Assembly: GCF_050379415.1 (NCBI RefSeq)
Contig: NZ_JBNRLS010000004.1
Location: 517,403 to 581,402 of the forward strand
DNA: 64,000 nucleotides
Direction of reading: 5' to 3'
Origin: Marinobacter sp050379415
GTDB taxonomy: Bacteria > Pseudomonadota > Gammaproteobacteria > Pseudomonadales > Oleiphilaceae
The position numbers were made by a program, and so were the translations under genes. This document shows positions 17,307 to 26,315 of the stretch, piece by piece. Numbering within the stretch: position 1 is the stretch's first letter; each line of letters begins with the position of its first letter. Under the pieces are notes generated by a model. That model had not been told where the DNA came from. It worked only from the letters and a program-made list of their open reading frames with translations, and ran no database searches.

Positions 17307-18224
17307 TCAGTGTGAATCGGTCAGGACGACTGACTGCGAGAAGCCCCGAGACTCCAACAGGCTCTGGGTGCGCCGGGCAGAGGCCTCGTCCTCGAACGGG
17401 CCGACCTGCACCCGGTGGAACCGACCCGCCCGGGTATCAATCGCACGAACCCGCATCGGATTTTCCAGCACCGACCGGACCCGGCCTAAAAGGGCTTCCG
17501 CCGGGTCCCGGCTGCTGAAAGAACCTAATTGAACGAACAGACCGCGGGAGCCGGTACCCACAGTATTGTCAGCCAATGTACCAGAGGCTGCCGGTGCGCG
17601 ACGGTCGCCCGGCACAAACGGCTCGCCCGCCAGGGTCATGGAGCCATCCGGCCTGACCGTTATCGCGGCCACCTCGACCCTTGCCGTGCCCCTGCCCTGA
17701 TACCCGAGTTTCTTGGCAGCAGCGTAAGACAGATCAATCAGACGGTCGCCGTGAAACGGCCCCCGATCGTTAACCCGGACAATCACCGACCGTCCGTTGT
17801 CGAGGTTGGTGACCCGGGCGTACCCCGGAATCCGCAGAGACTTGTGGGCCGCGGACATCTGGTACATGTCGAAGGTTTCACCGTTGGACGTCTTGTGACC
17901 GTGAAACTTCTCGCCATACCAGCTCGCTGTGCCGGTGGCGACATAACCCTCATTACTTTCGAGAACCCGGTAACGCTTGCCCCAGACCGTGTACGGAGAC
18001 TTGTTACCGGCACCGCGGGGAGCTTCGTAGCGGGGGCGCGCATCGCTCAGGCCAGAGACATCGAAATCACCCGCCGGAGCCCGGTCCTGACTCAGTGTAT
18101 AGCGGGAGGAATGATCCGTTTCGGGTGACGAGGCACAGCCGGCAAGCACCAGCAGGGCGAGTGCGGCCAAACACCATGTAAACGTATACCTCGGCTTCAC
18201 GGTCCGGAAATCCTCTTGCGCCAT
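17307..18224 (-). CDS. rlpA: RlpA family septal/rare lipoprotein with SPOR domain
   Basis: The 305-residue outer-membrane lipoprotein has a lipobox VLAGC (Cys about residue 29), a double-psi beta-barrel domain (about 85-190) with GTASWYGEKFHGHKTSNGE and VRVNDRGPFHGDRLIDLS, and a C-terminal SPOR domain (about 228-303) that binds denuded glycan at the septum. In Pseudomonas aeruginosa RlpA is a lytic transglycosylase for naked glycan; the catalytic Asp and His positions are present here. I chose the ATG at 18224 over a TTG at 18239. It follows rodA by about 85 bases; mltB, often found between them, is missing. Confidence 0.93.
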   Translation of the reverse strand: MAQEDFRTVKPRYTFTWCLAALALLVLAGCASSPETDHSSRYTLSQDRAPAGDFDVSGLSDARPRYEAPRGAGNKSPYTVWGKRYRVLESNEGYVATGTASWYGEKFHGHKTSNGETFDMYQMSAAHKSLRIPGYARVTNLDNGRSVIVRVNDRGPFHGDRLIDLSYAAAKKLGYQGRGTARVEVAAITVRPDGSMTLAGEPFVPGDRRAPAASGTLADNTVGTGSRGLFVQLGSFSSRDPAEALLGRVRSVLENPMRVRAIDTRAGRFHRVQVGPFEDEASARRTQSLLESRGFSQSVVLTDSH

Positions 18225-18308
18225 TCCCGCGGGGTTCAAACCCGGCGGCTTTCAATCATTGTAGCGGGTTCTCTTGCCGATTCACCATTACCCGCTTTCC
18301 ATGGTTGA

Positions 18309-19451
18309 TCAGGCACTGATCATCCTGCGGTGGGTATGAATCGACATCAGTACTCCAAAGGCTGCCATCAATGTCACGCTCGACGTACCACCATAACTGA
18401 CCAGGGGCAGAGGCACACCAACCACCGGCAGTAACCCGCTGACCATCCCTACATTCACGAAGATGTAGATAAAGAAGGTCATGGTCAAGGCTCCCGCCAC
18501 CAGTCGGCTGAAGGAGTCCTGGGCGGTGGCTGCGATATACAGGCAGCGCAGGATGATCAGGAAATAGACCAGCAGCAGCATCAACATGCCAACAAAACCA
18601 AACTCTTCGGCCAGCACAGCGACGATAAAGTCGGTATGGCTTTCTGGCAGGAATTCCAGGTGAGACTGGGTTCCCTGGAGCCAGCCCTTGCCGTCAATGC
18701 CCCCTGAGCCGATGGCAGTCTTGGACTGGATAATGTTCCAGCCGGCACCCAGCGGATCACTCTGCGGGTCGAGTAGGGTCAGAACTCGCTGCTTCTGGTA
18801 CTCCCGCATCACGAAAAACCACATCAGTGGCGCTGATACCGAGGCCATGGCCACAAAGGCGGTAATCAGCTTCCAGCTCATGCCGGCAAAGAACACCACA
18901 AACAGACCGGCCATCCCCACCAGCAGGGAAGTACCCAGATCCGGTTGCTGAATGATCATTACCATAGGGACGAGGACAATCGCCAGCCCTACGGCAACCT
19001 GGGACAGACGAGGCGGTAAAAAGTGCCGCGACAGGTACCAGGCGGCTGTCATCGGAACGACCAGTTTCATGATTTCAGAGGGCTGGAAACGGGGCAGGCC
19101 GGGCAGTGCCAGCCAGCGCTGGGCACCCTTGGCCCCCACGCCCATCACGAGAACCGCAGCCAGAGCGACCAGACCGGCTACATAGAGCCAGGGCGCCCAA
19201 CGGCGAAAAACCGCCGGATCCAGTTGGGCAAACACAAGCATCACCACAAATGCGATTCCGAGGCGAATGCCCTGGGCCTTGACCACTTCAATATTGCGGT
19301 CAGCACCGCTGTAAAGAACAAACAGGCCACCGGAAACCAGCATCAACAGCAGGAAAAGCAGGATCGGGTCCACATGCAGGGCTGACCAGAAGCCACGGGA
19401 GCGTGCGAACGGGCCGGAGGCGGCCGGATCCACCAGGTCTTTCAAGGCCAT
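18309..19451 (-). CDS. rodA: Peptidoglycan glycosyltransferase RodA (SEDS family)
   Basis: The 380-residue polytopic protein has about ten membrane segments and polymerises lipid II during cell elongation together with PBP2. Recognisable SEDS stretches are RWLALPGLPRFQPSEIMKLV, QPDLGTSLLV, and GKGWLQGTQSHLEFLPESHTDFI followed by VLAEEFGFVGM. Near the C-terminus GVPLPLVSYGGTSSV is the family signature. Its start codon overlaps the mrdA stop by one base (TAATG), so the two are translationally coupled. Confidence 0.95.
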   Translation of the reverse strand: MALKDLVDPAASGPFARSRGFWSALHVDPILLFLLLMLVSGGLFVLYSGADRNIEVVKAQGIRLGIAFVVMLVFAQLDPAVFRRWAPWLYVAGLVALAAVLVMGVGAKGAQRWLALPGLPRFQPSEIMKLVVPMTAAWYLSRHFLPPRLSQVAVGLAIVLVPMVMIIQQPDLGTSLLVGMAGLFVVFFAGMSWKLITAFVAMASVSAPLMWFFVMREYQKQRVLTLLDPQSDPLGAGWNIIQSKTAIGSGGIDGKGWLQGTQSHLEFLPESHTDFIVAVLAEEFGFVGMLMLLLVYFLIILRCLYIAATAQDSFSRLVAGALTMTFFIYIFVNVGMVSGLLPVVGVPLPLVSYGGTSSVTLMAAFGVLMSIHTHRRMISA

Positions 19452-21343
19452 TATTGCGTCCCCCCTGCGGCCTGGCTCACCAGCTCGCTGTCACTGCCTT
19501 CGGAAAATTCCAGGAGCCAGGCATCGAACAGAGCCCTGGCGACCGGAGCCGCCGTACCACTGCCGCTGCCACCGTTCTCGACGATGACCGACACGACGAT
19601 TTTCGGATCCTCAACCGGAGCAAAACCGACAAACAGAGCGTGATCCCTCAGACGCTCCCGGATTTCCTCGGCGTCGTACTCTTCGTCTTCCGCAAGACTG
19701 AAGACCTGTGCGGTACCGGTCTTCCCCGCCATCCGGTAGGGTGCGTCACTGCCAGCCCGACGGGCGGTGCCCCTGGTACCATGCATGACCTCGGCCATGC
19801 TCTCGACCACATACTCCCAGTCACCGGGATTCTTGAGTTTCAGGGGTTCATGGGTCTCGTCCGGAAGGACATCCTCGACCGTATCATCCCCAACCACATC
19901 CCTGAGTAGTCGCGGCTCGATCCAGGTCCCCCGGTTGGCAATTAGCGCGGTGGCCGTGGCCATCTGCAGTGGGGTCGCCAGCATGAAGCCCTGGCCGATC
20001 CCCAGGTTGACAGAATCGCCCGGATACCAGGGTTCGTTGCGCATGGCCCGCTTCCATTCCCGGGAGGGCAACAGTCCACTCAGGGCCCCCGAGACGTCAA
20101 GGGCGGCATCTTCCCCGAAACCGAAGCTGGATAGGTAGCCCGACATGGTGTCCACCCCCATCTCGACGGCTGTCTCATAAAAATAGATGTCACACGACTC
20201 GGCGATCGCGTCCTTCAGATCCACCCAGCCGTGGCCGCCTCGTTTCCAGTCCCGGTACCGGCGCCCGCCATCCTTGAGCTGGAAATAGCCGGGATCCCAG
20301 ATGGTACGGTCCCGGGTAGTCGCACCGCTGTCGAGGGCGGCAATCGCCAACATGGGTTTCATTACCGAGCCCGGCGGGTATTGGCCACGGAGTGCCCGGT
20401 TGAACAAAGGCTTGTCCTTGCTCTGACTCAGGGCACGATAGTCATCCACGCTGATACCGGTGACAAATTTGTTGGCGTCGAACCCCGGCACACTGGCCAG
20501 GGCCAGGATACCCCCCGTTTTCGGCTCAATGGCGATTACTGCGCCACGCCGGCCATCCAGCAGTTCGTGCGCCCGCTGCTGCAGCCGCAAATCGAGATGC
20601 AGCTTCAGATCCTCTCCCGGTACCGGGTTTTCCCGTTCAAGCACCCGCAGCGTGCGCCCACGGGCATTGGTTTCAACGTGCTGGTAACCGACCCGGCCGT
20701 GCAGGGTTTGCTCGTAGAAACGCTCGACGCCGGACTTGCCGATGTAGTTGGTGCCCGCGTAATTGACCGGATCGATTCGCTGCAACTCTTCCCGGTTGAT
20801 GCGGCCAACATAGCCCAGCACATGGGCCGTGAGTTCACTGTGGGGGTAATAGCGAACCAGCTCTGCCTCGACTTCAACACCCGGCAACTCATGGCGATGG
20901 ACCGCGAGCCTGGCAATTTCCTGTTCAGTCAGATCGTATCGAAGGGGAATTTCCTGGAATGGGCGTCGGGGCTCCTGCAGGCGGCGATGGAAACGCTCGA
21001 GATCCTGCTCAGAGATATCCAGGATGCCGCCCAGCCGGGTGAGCGTCTCATCCATGCCGTCTACGCGCTCGGGCACCAGGGTGACACTGAACACGGGGCG
21101 GTTTTCGGCCAACAGTTCACCGTTACGGTCATAGATCAACCCGCGCGGCGGAGGTACGGACTGCACCTGCACCCGATTCTTGTCGGAAATCGTGGTATAG
21201 ATCTCGTGCTCGACCACTTGCAGCTGATACATGCGGCCGAGCAGGCCGCCCAGCATCAGGATGACAAACACCAGCATGACCACAGTGCGGCGCTGGAACA
21301 ACCGGCGTTCGGCAGCGGTATCCTTGAACTCACCCCACGGCAT
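19451..21343 (-). CDS. mrdA: Penicillin-binding protein 2, elongasome transpeptidase
   Basis: The 630-residue protein has one N-terminal membrane anchor (about residues 20-42), a pedestal domain (RGLIYDRNGELLAEN at 67-81), and a transpeptidase domain with SxxK at Ser326 (GSVMKP), SCD in AIAESCDIYFYE, and KTG in MAGKTGTAQVF. It cross-links murein of the lateral wall with RodA. Length matches E. coli PBP2 (633). It begins ten bases after the rlmH stop and is coupled to rodA. Confidence 0.95.
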   Translation of the reverse strand: MPWGEFKDTAAERRLFQRRTVVMLVFVILMLGGLLGRMYQLQVVEHEIYTTISDKNRVQVQSVPPPRGLIYDRNGELLAENRPVFSVTLVPERVDGMDETLTRLGGILDISEQDLERFHRRLQEPRRPFQEIPLRYDLTEQEIARLAVHRHELPGVEVEAELVRYYPHSELTAHVLGYVGRINREELQRIDPVNYAGTNYIGKSGVERFYEQTLHGRVGYQHVETNARGRTLRVLERENPVPGEDLKLHLDLRLQQRAHELLDGRRGAVIAIEPKTGGILALASVPGFDANKFVTGISVDDYRALSQSKDKPLFNRALRGQYPPGSVMKPMLAIAALDSGATTRDRTIWDPGYFQLKDGGRRYRDWKRGGHGWVDLKDAIAESCDIYFYETAVEMGVDTMSGYLSSFGFGEDAALDVSGALSGLLPSREWKRAMRNEPWYPGDSVNLGIGQGFMLATPLQMATATALIANRGTWIEPRLLRDVVGDDTVEDVLPDETHEPLKLKNPGDWEYVVESMAEVMHGTRGTARRAGSDAPYRMAGKTGTAQVFSLAEDEEYDAEEIRERLRDHALFVGFAPVEDPKIVVSVIVENGGSGSGTAAPVARALFDAWLLEFSEGSDSELVSQAAGGTQ

Positions 21344-21352
21344 AATTGCCCC

Positions 21353-21823
21353 CTAGGCCCGGTGGTACGGGTGATTGCGGGTGATCGACCAGGCCCGGTA
21401 GAGCTGTTCCGCCAGCAGGATTCGCACCAGCGGGTGAGGAAGGGTCAGGGGCGACAGCGACCATTGCTGGTCGGCCCTCTGCCGGCAGGCATCCGCCAGA
21501 CCATCAGGGCCACCGACCAGGAAACTCACGTCACGACCATCCTGCTGCCAGTTTTCAAGCTGGCTGGCGAGCTTTTCGGTGGACCAGGGACGGCCGCCGA
21601 CTTCCAGGGCAACCACCCGATCCCTCGGTCCGGTCGCCGCCAGAATCGCGTCGCTTTCCTTTTGCATCAACCTGGGAATATCGGGATTTTTGCCCCGATG
21701 TGCCATGGGGATTTCGACCAGCTCAAGGGGAAGCTCCGGAGGCATCCGGCGGGCGTAATCGTTGTACCCGGCACTGACCCAGTCGGGCATCTTCTGCCCC
21801 ACACAGATCAGACGTAACCGCAT
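21353..21823 (-). CDS. rlmH: 23S rRNA (pseudouridine-1915-N3)-methyltransferase RlmH
   Basis: The 156-residue SPOUT enzyme methylates pseudouridine 1915 in helix 69 of the assembled 70S ribosome. It starts MRLRLICVGQKMPDWV and carries the SAM-binding knot FLVGGPDGLADACR with LPHPLVRILLAEQLYRAW and the closing NHPYHRA. The length equals E. coli RlmH (155). It lies two bases after rsfS, the conserved order. Confidence 0.96.
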   Translation of the reverse strand: MRLRLICVGQKMPDWVSAGYNDYARRMPPELPLELVEIPMAHRGKNPDIPRLMQKESDAILAATGPRDRVVALEVGGRPWSTEKLASQLENWQQDGRDVSFLVGGPDGLADACRQRADQQWSLSPLTLPHPLVRILLAEQLYRAWSITRNHPYHRA

Positions 21824-21825
21824 GT

Positions 21826-22176
21826 TTATTCGCTGCCCGCGACACCCAGATCCGGTGCGTCGCGCCAGAATCGCTCCAGATCATAGAACTCGCGGGTAGC
21901 GGGCATCATGACATGAACCACAACATCGCCGAGGTCTACCAGTATCCAGTCACTGGCAGTGGCGCCCTCGACATTACTGGCGCGCACGCCCTGCTCCTTG
22001 GCTTCGATTACCACGGAATCAGCAAGGGATTTCACATGACGGTTTGACGTGCCGGACGCCAGCACCATGAAATCCGTGACGCTGGTGCGGTCACGAACAT
22101 CAATCACACTGACATCCTGTGCTTTTACCTCTTCAAGTGCTTTTACAACCAGATCTTTCAGTTCTTCAGCCTGCAT
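21826..22176 (-). CDS. rsfS: Ribosomal silencing factor RsfS
   Basis: The 116-residue protein binds ribosomal protein L14 and blocks joining of the subunits in stationary phase or starvation. The DUF143 signatures are DVSVIDVRDRTSVTDFMVLA, SGTSNRHVKSLAD and ATASDWILVDLGDVVVHVM, followed by REFYDLERFW. It is located between nadD and rlmH in the usual order. Confidence 0.95.
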   Translation of the reverse strand: MQAEELKDLVVKALEEVKAQDVSVIDVRDRTSVTDFMVLASGTSNRHVKSLADSVVIEAKEQGVRASNVEGATASDWILVDLGDVVVHVMMPATREFYDLERFWRDAPDLGVAGSE

Positions 22177-22246
22177 AATTACCCTGTTGTACGGGCTTCA
22201 GCCGGATCGGCCGCCCGAATAGTCATACTCAGACGCGATTGTAGCA

Positions 22247-22903
22247 CTAAAAGTTCCCGTCAGGGCAGGCACCATAAAGCCCCAGGCGGCGTATTTCTTC
22301 CCAGACCGAATCGGGAATCAGGTAACGGGGGGATCTGCCAGCAGCAATCCGTTCCCGGATCCCGGTGGCGGAGATATCCAGCAGCGGCGGATCCAGCTCC
22401 AGGATACACCCGGCGGGGGTGCCCCGGAGACTCTCGACATCTTCCACTCTCCTGCTCGCCAGCAACCTGGCAGGAGTGCTCTCGGGATCCAGGGCCGGGC
22501 CGGGCCGGCGCACCACCACGATGTGCGCCAGTTCAGGAATGCGTTCCCACTCCCGCCAGCGATCGAAGCCCGCGAAGGCATCGGTGCCGACCACCATCAC
22601 CAGGGGCTGATCCGGCCCCAGCTCTTCCCGCAACTGACGGAGAGTGTCGGCGGTGTAGGAAGCCCCGGCACGAAGCAGTTCCCGGTCGTCAATGTACAAC
22701 CGGGGCTCGCCCTGCAAGGCCAGCTCCATCAGTTGCAGCCGCTGCGACGCGCTGGCGCCGGTATCGCCCCGATGGGGCGGGATGTGGCATGGCACCAGAC
22801 TGACGCGCTCCACCTCCAGACGATCACACAACTCGATCGCCAGCCGCAGATGGCCGTGATGGATCGGGTCGAAGGTCCCCCCGTATATGACGTGCATCGG
22901 CAT
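22247..22903 (-). CDS. nadD: Nicotinate-nucleotide adenylyltransferase
   Basis: The 218-residue nucleotidyltransferase makes NaAD from nicotinate mononucleotide and ATP. The HIGH-type motif is GGTFDPIHHGHLRLA near the N-terminus; VVGTDAFAGFDRWREW binds the nicotinate ring region and the late signature DISATGIRERIAAG corresponds to ISSTxIR. The start at 22903 overlaps the proA stop by one base (TGATG). A second ATG lies two codons later. Confidence 0.95.
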   Translation of the reverse strand: MPMHVIYGGTFDPIHHGHLRLAIELCDRLEVERVSLVPCHIPPHRGDTGASASQRLQLMELALQGEPRLYIDDRELLRAGASYTADTLRQLREELGPDQPLVMVVGTDAFAGFDRWREWERIPELAHIVVVRRPGPALDPESTPARLLASRRVEDVESLRGTPAGCILELDPPLLDISATGIRERIAAGRSPRYLIPDSVWEEIRRLGLYGACPDGNF

Positions 22904-24159
22904 CAGGTCCGCACGTGACCATCGCCGAACACCACGTACTTCTGGGAGGTCAGTCCCTCCAGCCCCACCGGACCGCGGGCATGGATCTTGTCAGTGGAAA
23001 TTCCGATCTCTGCGCCGAGCCCGTACTCGAAGCCATCGGCAAACCGGGTGGACGCATTGACCATCACCGAACTGGAGTCCACCTCGGTAATGAACCGGCG
23101 GGCCCGGGTATAGTTTTCCGTGATGATACTGTCGGTATGCTGGGAGCTGTAGCGATTAATGTGCTCAATCGCGCCATCGAGGCCGTCCACCACCCGAACC
23201 GCCAGGATCGGCGCCAGGTATTCTTCTTCCCAATCCGCCTCGGTAGCTTCACCGGCCGCCGGGACGATCTCGCGGGTTTCCGGGCAGCCCCGCAGTTCCA
23301 CGCCCTTTTCCTCGAATGCGGAGGCCAGCAGGGGCAGGATATCGGCCGCCACTTCGCGATCCACAAGCAGAGTCTCCATGGTATTGCAGGTGCCATAGCG
23401 CTGGGTTTTAGCATTGACTGCCACTTTCAGCGCTTTCTCCGGATCCGCATGGCTGTCGATGTAGACATGGCACACGCCATCCAGGTGTTTGATGACCGGC
23501 ACCCGGGCATCCCGGCTGATCCGCTCAATCAGGCCCTTGCCACCCCGGGGCACGATGACATCGACATACCGGGGCATGGTGATCAGTTCACCGACCGCGG
23601 CACGGTCTGTGGTCTTTACGACCTGGACTGCGGTCTCTGGCAGGCCCGCGGCCGCCAGCCCCTTGGCCAGACAGGCGGCAATGGCCTGGTTGGAGTGGAT
23701 CGCCTCGGACCCGCCACGCAGAATGGTGGCATTACCCGATTTCAGGCACAGGCTGGCCGCCTCCACAGTGACGTTGGGGCGAGACTCATAGATGATGCCG
23801 ATCACACCCAGGGGCACCCGCATCTTGCCGACCTGGATGCCGGACGGGCGATAGGTCATGCCGGTGATTTCACCGATCGGATCCGGCAGCGAGGCCACCT
23901 GATTCAACCCCTCGATCATGGTATCAATCCGCTGGGGAGTCAGTTCCAGCCGGTCCAGCATCGCGGCATCCAGACCGTTTTCGCGCCCTTTCTCCAGATC
24001 CTTGCTGTTGGCAACTGCCAGTTCGTTGCGAGCGGCATCAAGGGCCTCCGCCGTTGCCAGCAAAGCCTCGTTGCGCGTGGCCGTGGTTGACCGGGCCACC
24101 TGTGTGGCGGCCGCTCGCGCCTGCTGGCCGACCTCGGCCATGTATGCTGCTATATCCAT
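22903..24159 (-). CDS. proA: Gamma-glutamyl phosphate reductase
   Basis: The 418-residue NADPH-dependent enzyme reduces gamma-glutamyl phosphate to glutamate semialdehyde in proline synthesis. ALDH-like features are GVIGIIYESRPNVTVEAASL, the glycine-rich IVPRGGKGLI, the catalytic Cys in RYGTCNTMETLLVD, and HARGPVGLEGLTSQKYV at the C-terminus. It is the first gene of a minus-strand block running to lipB. proB is not in the window. Confidence 0.96.
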   Translation of the reverse strand: MDIAAYMAEVGQQARAAATQVARSTTATRNEALLATAEALDAARNELAVANSKDLEKGRENGLDAAMLDRLELTPQRIDTMIEGLNQVASLPDPIGEITGMTYRPSGIQVGKMRVPLGVIGIIYESRPNVTVEAASLCLKSGNATILRGGSEAIHSNQAIAACLAKGLAAAGLPETAVQVVKTTDRAAVGELITMPRYVDVIVPRGGKGLIERISRDARVPVIKHLDGVCHVYIDSHADPEKALKVAVNAKTQRYGTCNTMETLLVDREVAADILPLLASAFEEKGVELRGCPETREIVPAAGEATEADWEEEYLAPILAVRVVDGLDGAIEHINRYSSQHTDSIITENYTRARRFITEVDSSSVMVNASTRFADGFEYGLGAEIGISTDKIHARGPVGLEGLTSQKYVVFGDGHVRT

Positions 24160-24306
24160 CCCGTGTCCTTGCTACCTTGTCAGTCAAATTCAGGAATAAG
24201 GGCCTAACTTTACCTTTCCCGTTTCAAGTACGCATCCCAAACCATTATTATACCGCTGCGCTATGCTTCATACTCAATGGATGCGCCGGGAGAGGAAGGA
24301 CACACC

Positions 24307-25320
24307 ATGGCCCAGACGGCCGATAAATTCCTGCTGACCAGGTTGTCACGAGCCGGGTTCGTGGCATTTCTCGCCATAACCCTGCTGGAAGCTCTGCTCG
24401 GCCAGCCAATGATGGCGGCGGTTGCTGCTGCGGCCGCTGGCGTCGTCATCAGTGGCAGGACCTTTCATCCGGCTCGGGCGAAGCGGCCCTGGCCTCTGGT
24501 ACAACGGCTGTTTTTCCTGGTCCTCACTCTTTTGCTGCTATCCGGATTCGTGGTGGGCCCCTGGGCCCTGACTCACTGGCTGTACGCCGTCCCGCTGGTT
24601 GCCTTCTCGCTGTTTCCGCCCGCCGCCGCCATGATTCTGGCCCTCGCGGTGACCATCCTGGCCATGACAGGTGTCTGGTGGGCAACCGGCCTGCCCGACC
24701 GGCACCAGATGATCAGTGCCTTTCTGCTGACGCTGCTGCTGTCCGGGCTGCTCGTGTTTCTCCGTGAATACAAGAGCCGCCAGCTTGCGCCGTTGCGGCG
24801 CACCGACGAGCTGACCCAGGCCGCCAGCCGGGAGTACCTGTCCGCGGATCTGCATAAGGAGATCCAGCGAAGTGAGCGGGAGGGCACCGACATGTCCGTG
24901 ATCATGATCGGGCTGGACACCCACCTGAGCGACAAGGAACGGGACGAGGACATCCGCTCGATCCTGCCCCGCATTGGCCGCTACCTGCATTCCCAGTTAC
25001 GCGACTTCGACACCTATTACCGGGTCGCGGACCTGCAGTTCCTGGTCATTCTGCCGGGTATCGGTACCAATAACGCCCTGGACCGGGCCGAAACCATCCG
25101 CGCCGGGCTGCAGACACTGCTGGAATCCCACGGAATGCACCTGACCGTGAGCACCGGTATTGCCGGGCTCAATATCGGCGATGACGCCGACAGCCTGCAG
25201 CAGAGCGCTGCCCACGCCCTCCGTCGCGCCCAGCAACAGGGCGGCAACCGGACCCAGGTGTACAGTGCCTGGTCACAACAGAACCACGGCATGGCCGGGC
25301 AGGAGCGGCCGGCATCATGA
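24307..25320 (+). CDS. Membrane protein with degenerate GGDEF domain (first of tandem pair)
   Basis: The 337-residue protein has about five membrane segments (residues 15-150) and a C-terminal GGDEF-like domain (about 165-325). The fold is recognisable from RRTDELTQAASREYLSADL and LTVSTGIAGLNIGDDA, but the active site RxGGDEF is replaced by RVADLQF, and the first metal-binding Asp of the DxD loop is Gly (MIGLDTH). It should not make c-di-GMP. I chose the ATG at 24307, which has GGAAGGA six bases upstream. Its stop overlaps the next start (ATGA). Sensory or partner-binding use of the dead domain is inferred only. Confidence 0.85.
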   Translation: MAQTADKFLLTRLSRAGFVAFLAITLLEALLGQPMMAAVAAAAAGVVISGRTFHPARAKRPWPLVQRLFFLVLTLLLLSGFVVGPWALTHWLYAVPLVAFSLFPPAAAMILALAVTILAMTGVWWATGLPDRHQMISAFLLTLLLSGLLVFLREYKSRQLAPLRRTDELTQAASREYLSADLHKEIQRSEREGTDMSVIMIGLDTHLSDKERDEDIRSILPRIGRYLHSQLRDFDTYYRVADLQFLVILPGIGTNNALDRAETIRAGLQTLLESHGMHLTVSTGIAGLNIGDDADSLQQSAAHALRRAQQQGGNRTQVYSAWSQQNHGMAGQERPAS

Positions 25321-26315
25321 CCGAAACGCGCCTGAGAACCTGGACCCACAGCGCCGGCTACGTTCTGGCCACTCTGTTCATTGCCAGCCTGGCAGGCCAG
25401 AACCTGCGCTATGGTTTCTATGACCTGTTCTACCTGGCTTCCGGCATGGCCATTCTCACTGCCGCCGGATTCATCTACACCATAATCAAGCGCCGGCACC
25501 AGCTCGCTGCGCCGGGGCACCTGATCATCCTGTCCGGACTGAACAGCGGACTGGTTGCAGCGTTGATCACCATGGACGGCCCGGGAATCAGTCACTGGGC
25601 GATGCCCCTCCTCGTTCTGAACCTGCTGATCCTGCCCCTGCGCCAGGGCGTCGGGTTGTCCGTGTTGCTGCTGGTACCGCTCGCGGTGACCCTGTTCCTG
25701 AAGCATCCGGTCAGCGAAGCCCTGACTATTACCACCGGCCTCCTGATCCTGCTTACCGTGACAGCCCTCTACACCTGGCATTACGGCCACATGGCCCAGT
25801 CCGCGGAAGACCTGGCGATCACGGACCCCGTCACTGGCGCCCACAATGCCCGCTTCCTGGACGAAACCCTGCAGAAGGAGATCAGCCGGGCCATCGCAAC
25901 CGGGCACCCGCTTTCGGTAATCCATCTTGGCCTGGACTATGTGGATGAAGCCAGGGACCTCCACGGCGAAGACGCAATCCAGTCAGTATTCCGCGATATG
26001 ACCCAGCATCTGTTTGGCGTGATCCGAGCTGGCGACACCCTGTATACACTGGACGACGCGGAATTTTTCCTGGTGCTCCCATTTACACCGGAGGAAGGCG
26101 TCCGGGTGATCGCGGAACGGATCCGGCGAAACATCGCCGAGCATCCGTGGCCGGTGGTCGGCAAGGCTACGGTCAGCCTCGGCTGCACGACCCGTGGCAC
26201 CGGCGATACCCGAACCGACACTCTGCGCAAACGTGCCCGACAGGCCCTCGATGAGGCCCGAAAGCGTGGCGCCGACTCCGCCTGGTTCAGCCCGGGAGAG
26301 ACCATCGAGGCATGA
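25317..26315 (+). CDS. Membrane protein with degenerate GGDEF domain (second of tandem pair)
   Basis: The 332-residue protein is built like its upstream neighbour: five or six membrane segments (about 10-160), then a GGDEF-like domain (about 170-330). It keeps ITDPVTGAHNARFLDETL and the late TVSLGCTTR strand, but the catalytic loop reads TLDDAEFF where GGDEF would be, and the first metal Asp is again Gly (HLGLDYV). Both partners therefore share the same loss, which suggests duplication after degeneration. It overlaps both neighbours by the four-base ATGA arrangement, so three genes are likely co-translated. Confidence 0.85.
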   Translation: MTETRLRTWTHSAGYVLATLFIASLAGQNLRYGFYDLFYLASGMAILTAAGFIYTIIKRRHQLAAPGHLIILSGLNSGLVAALITMDGPGISHWAMPLLVLNLLILPLRQGVGLSVLLLVPLAVTLFLKHPVSEALTITTGLLILLTVTALYTWHYGHMAQSAEDLAITDPVTGAHNARFLDETLQKEISRAIATGHPLSVIHLGLDYVDEARDLHGEDAIQSVFRDMTQHLFGVIRAGDTLYTLDDAEFFLVLPFTPEEGVRVIAERIRRNIAEHPWPVVGKATVSLGCTTRGTGDTRTDTLRKRARQALDEARKRGADSAWFSPGETIEA

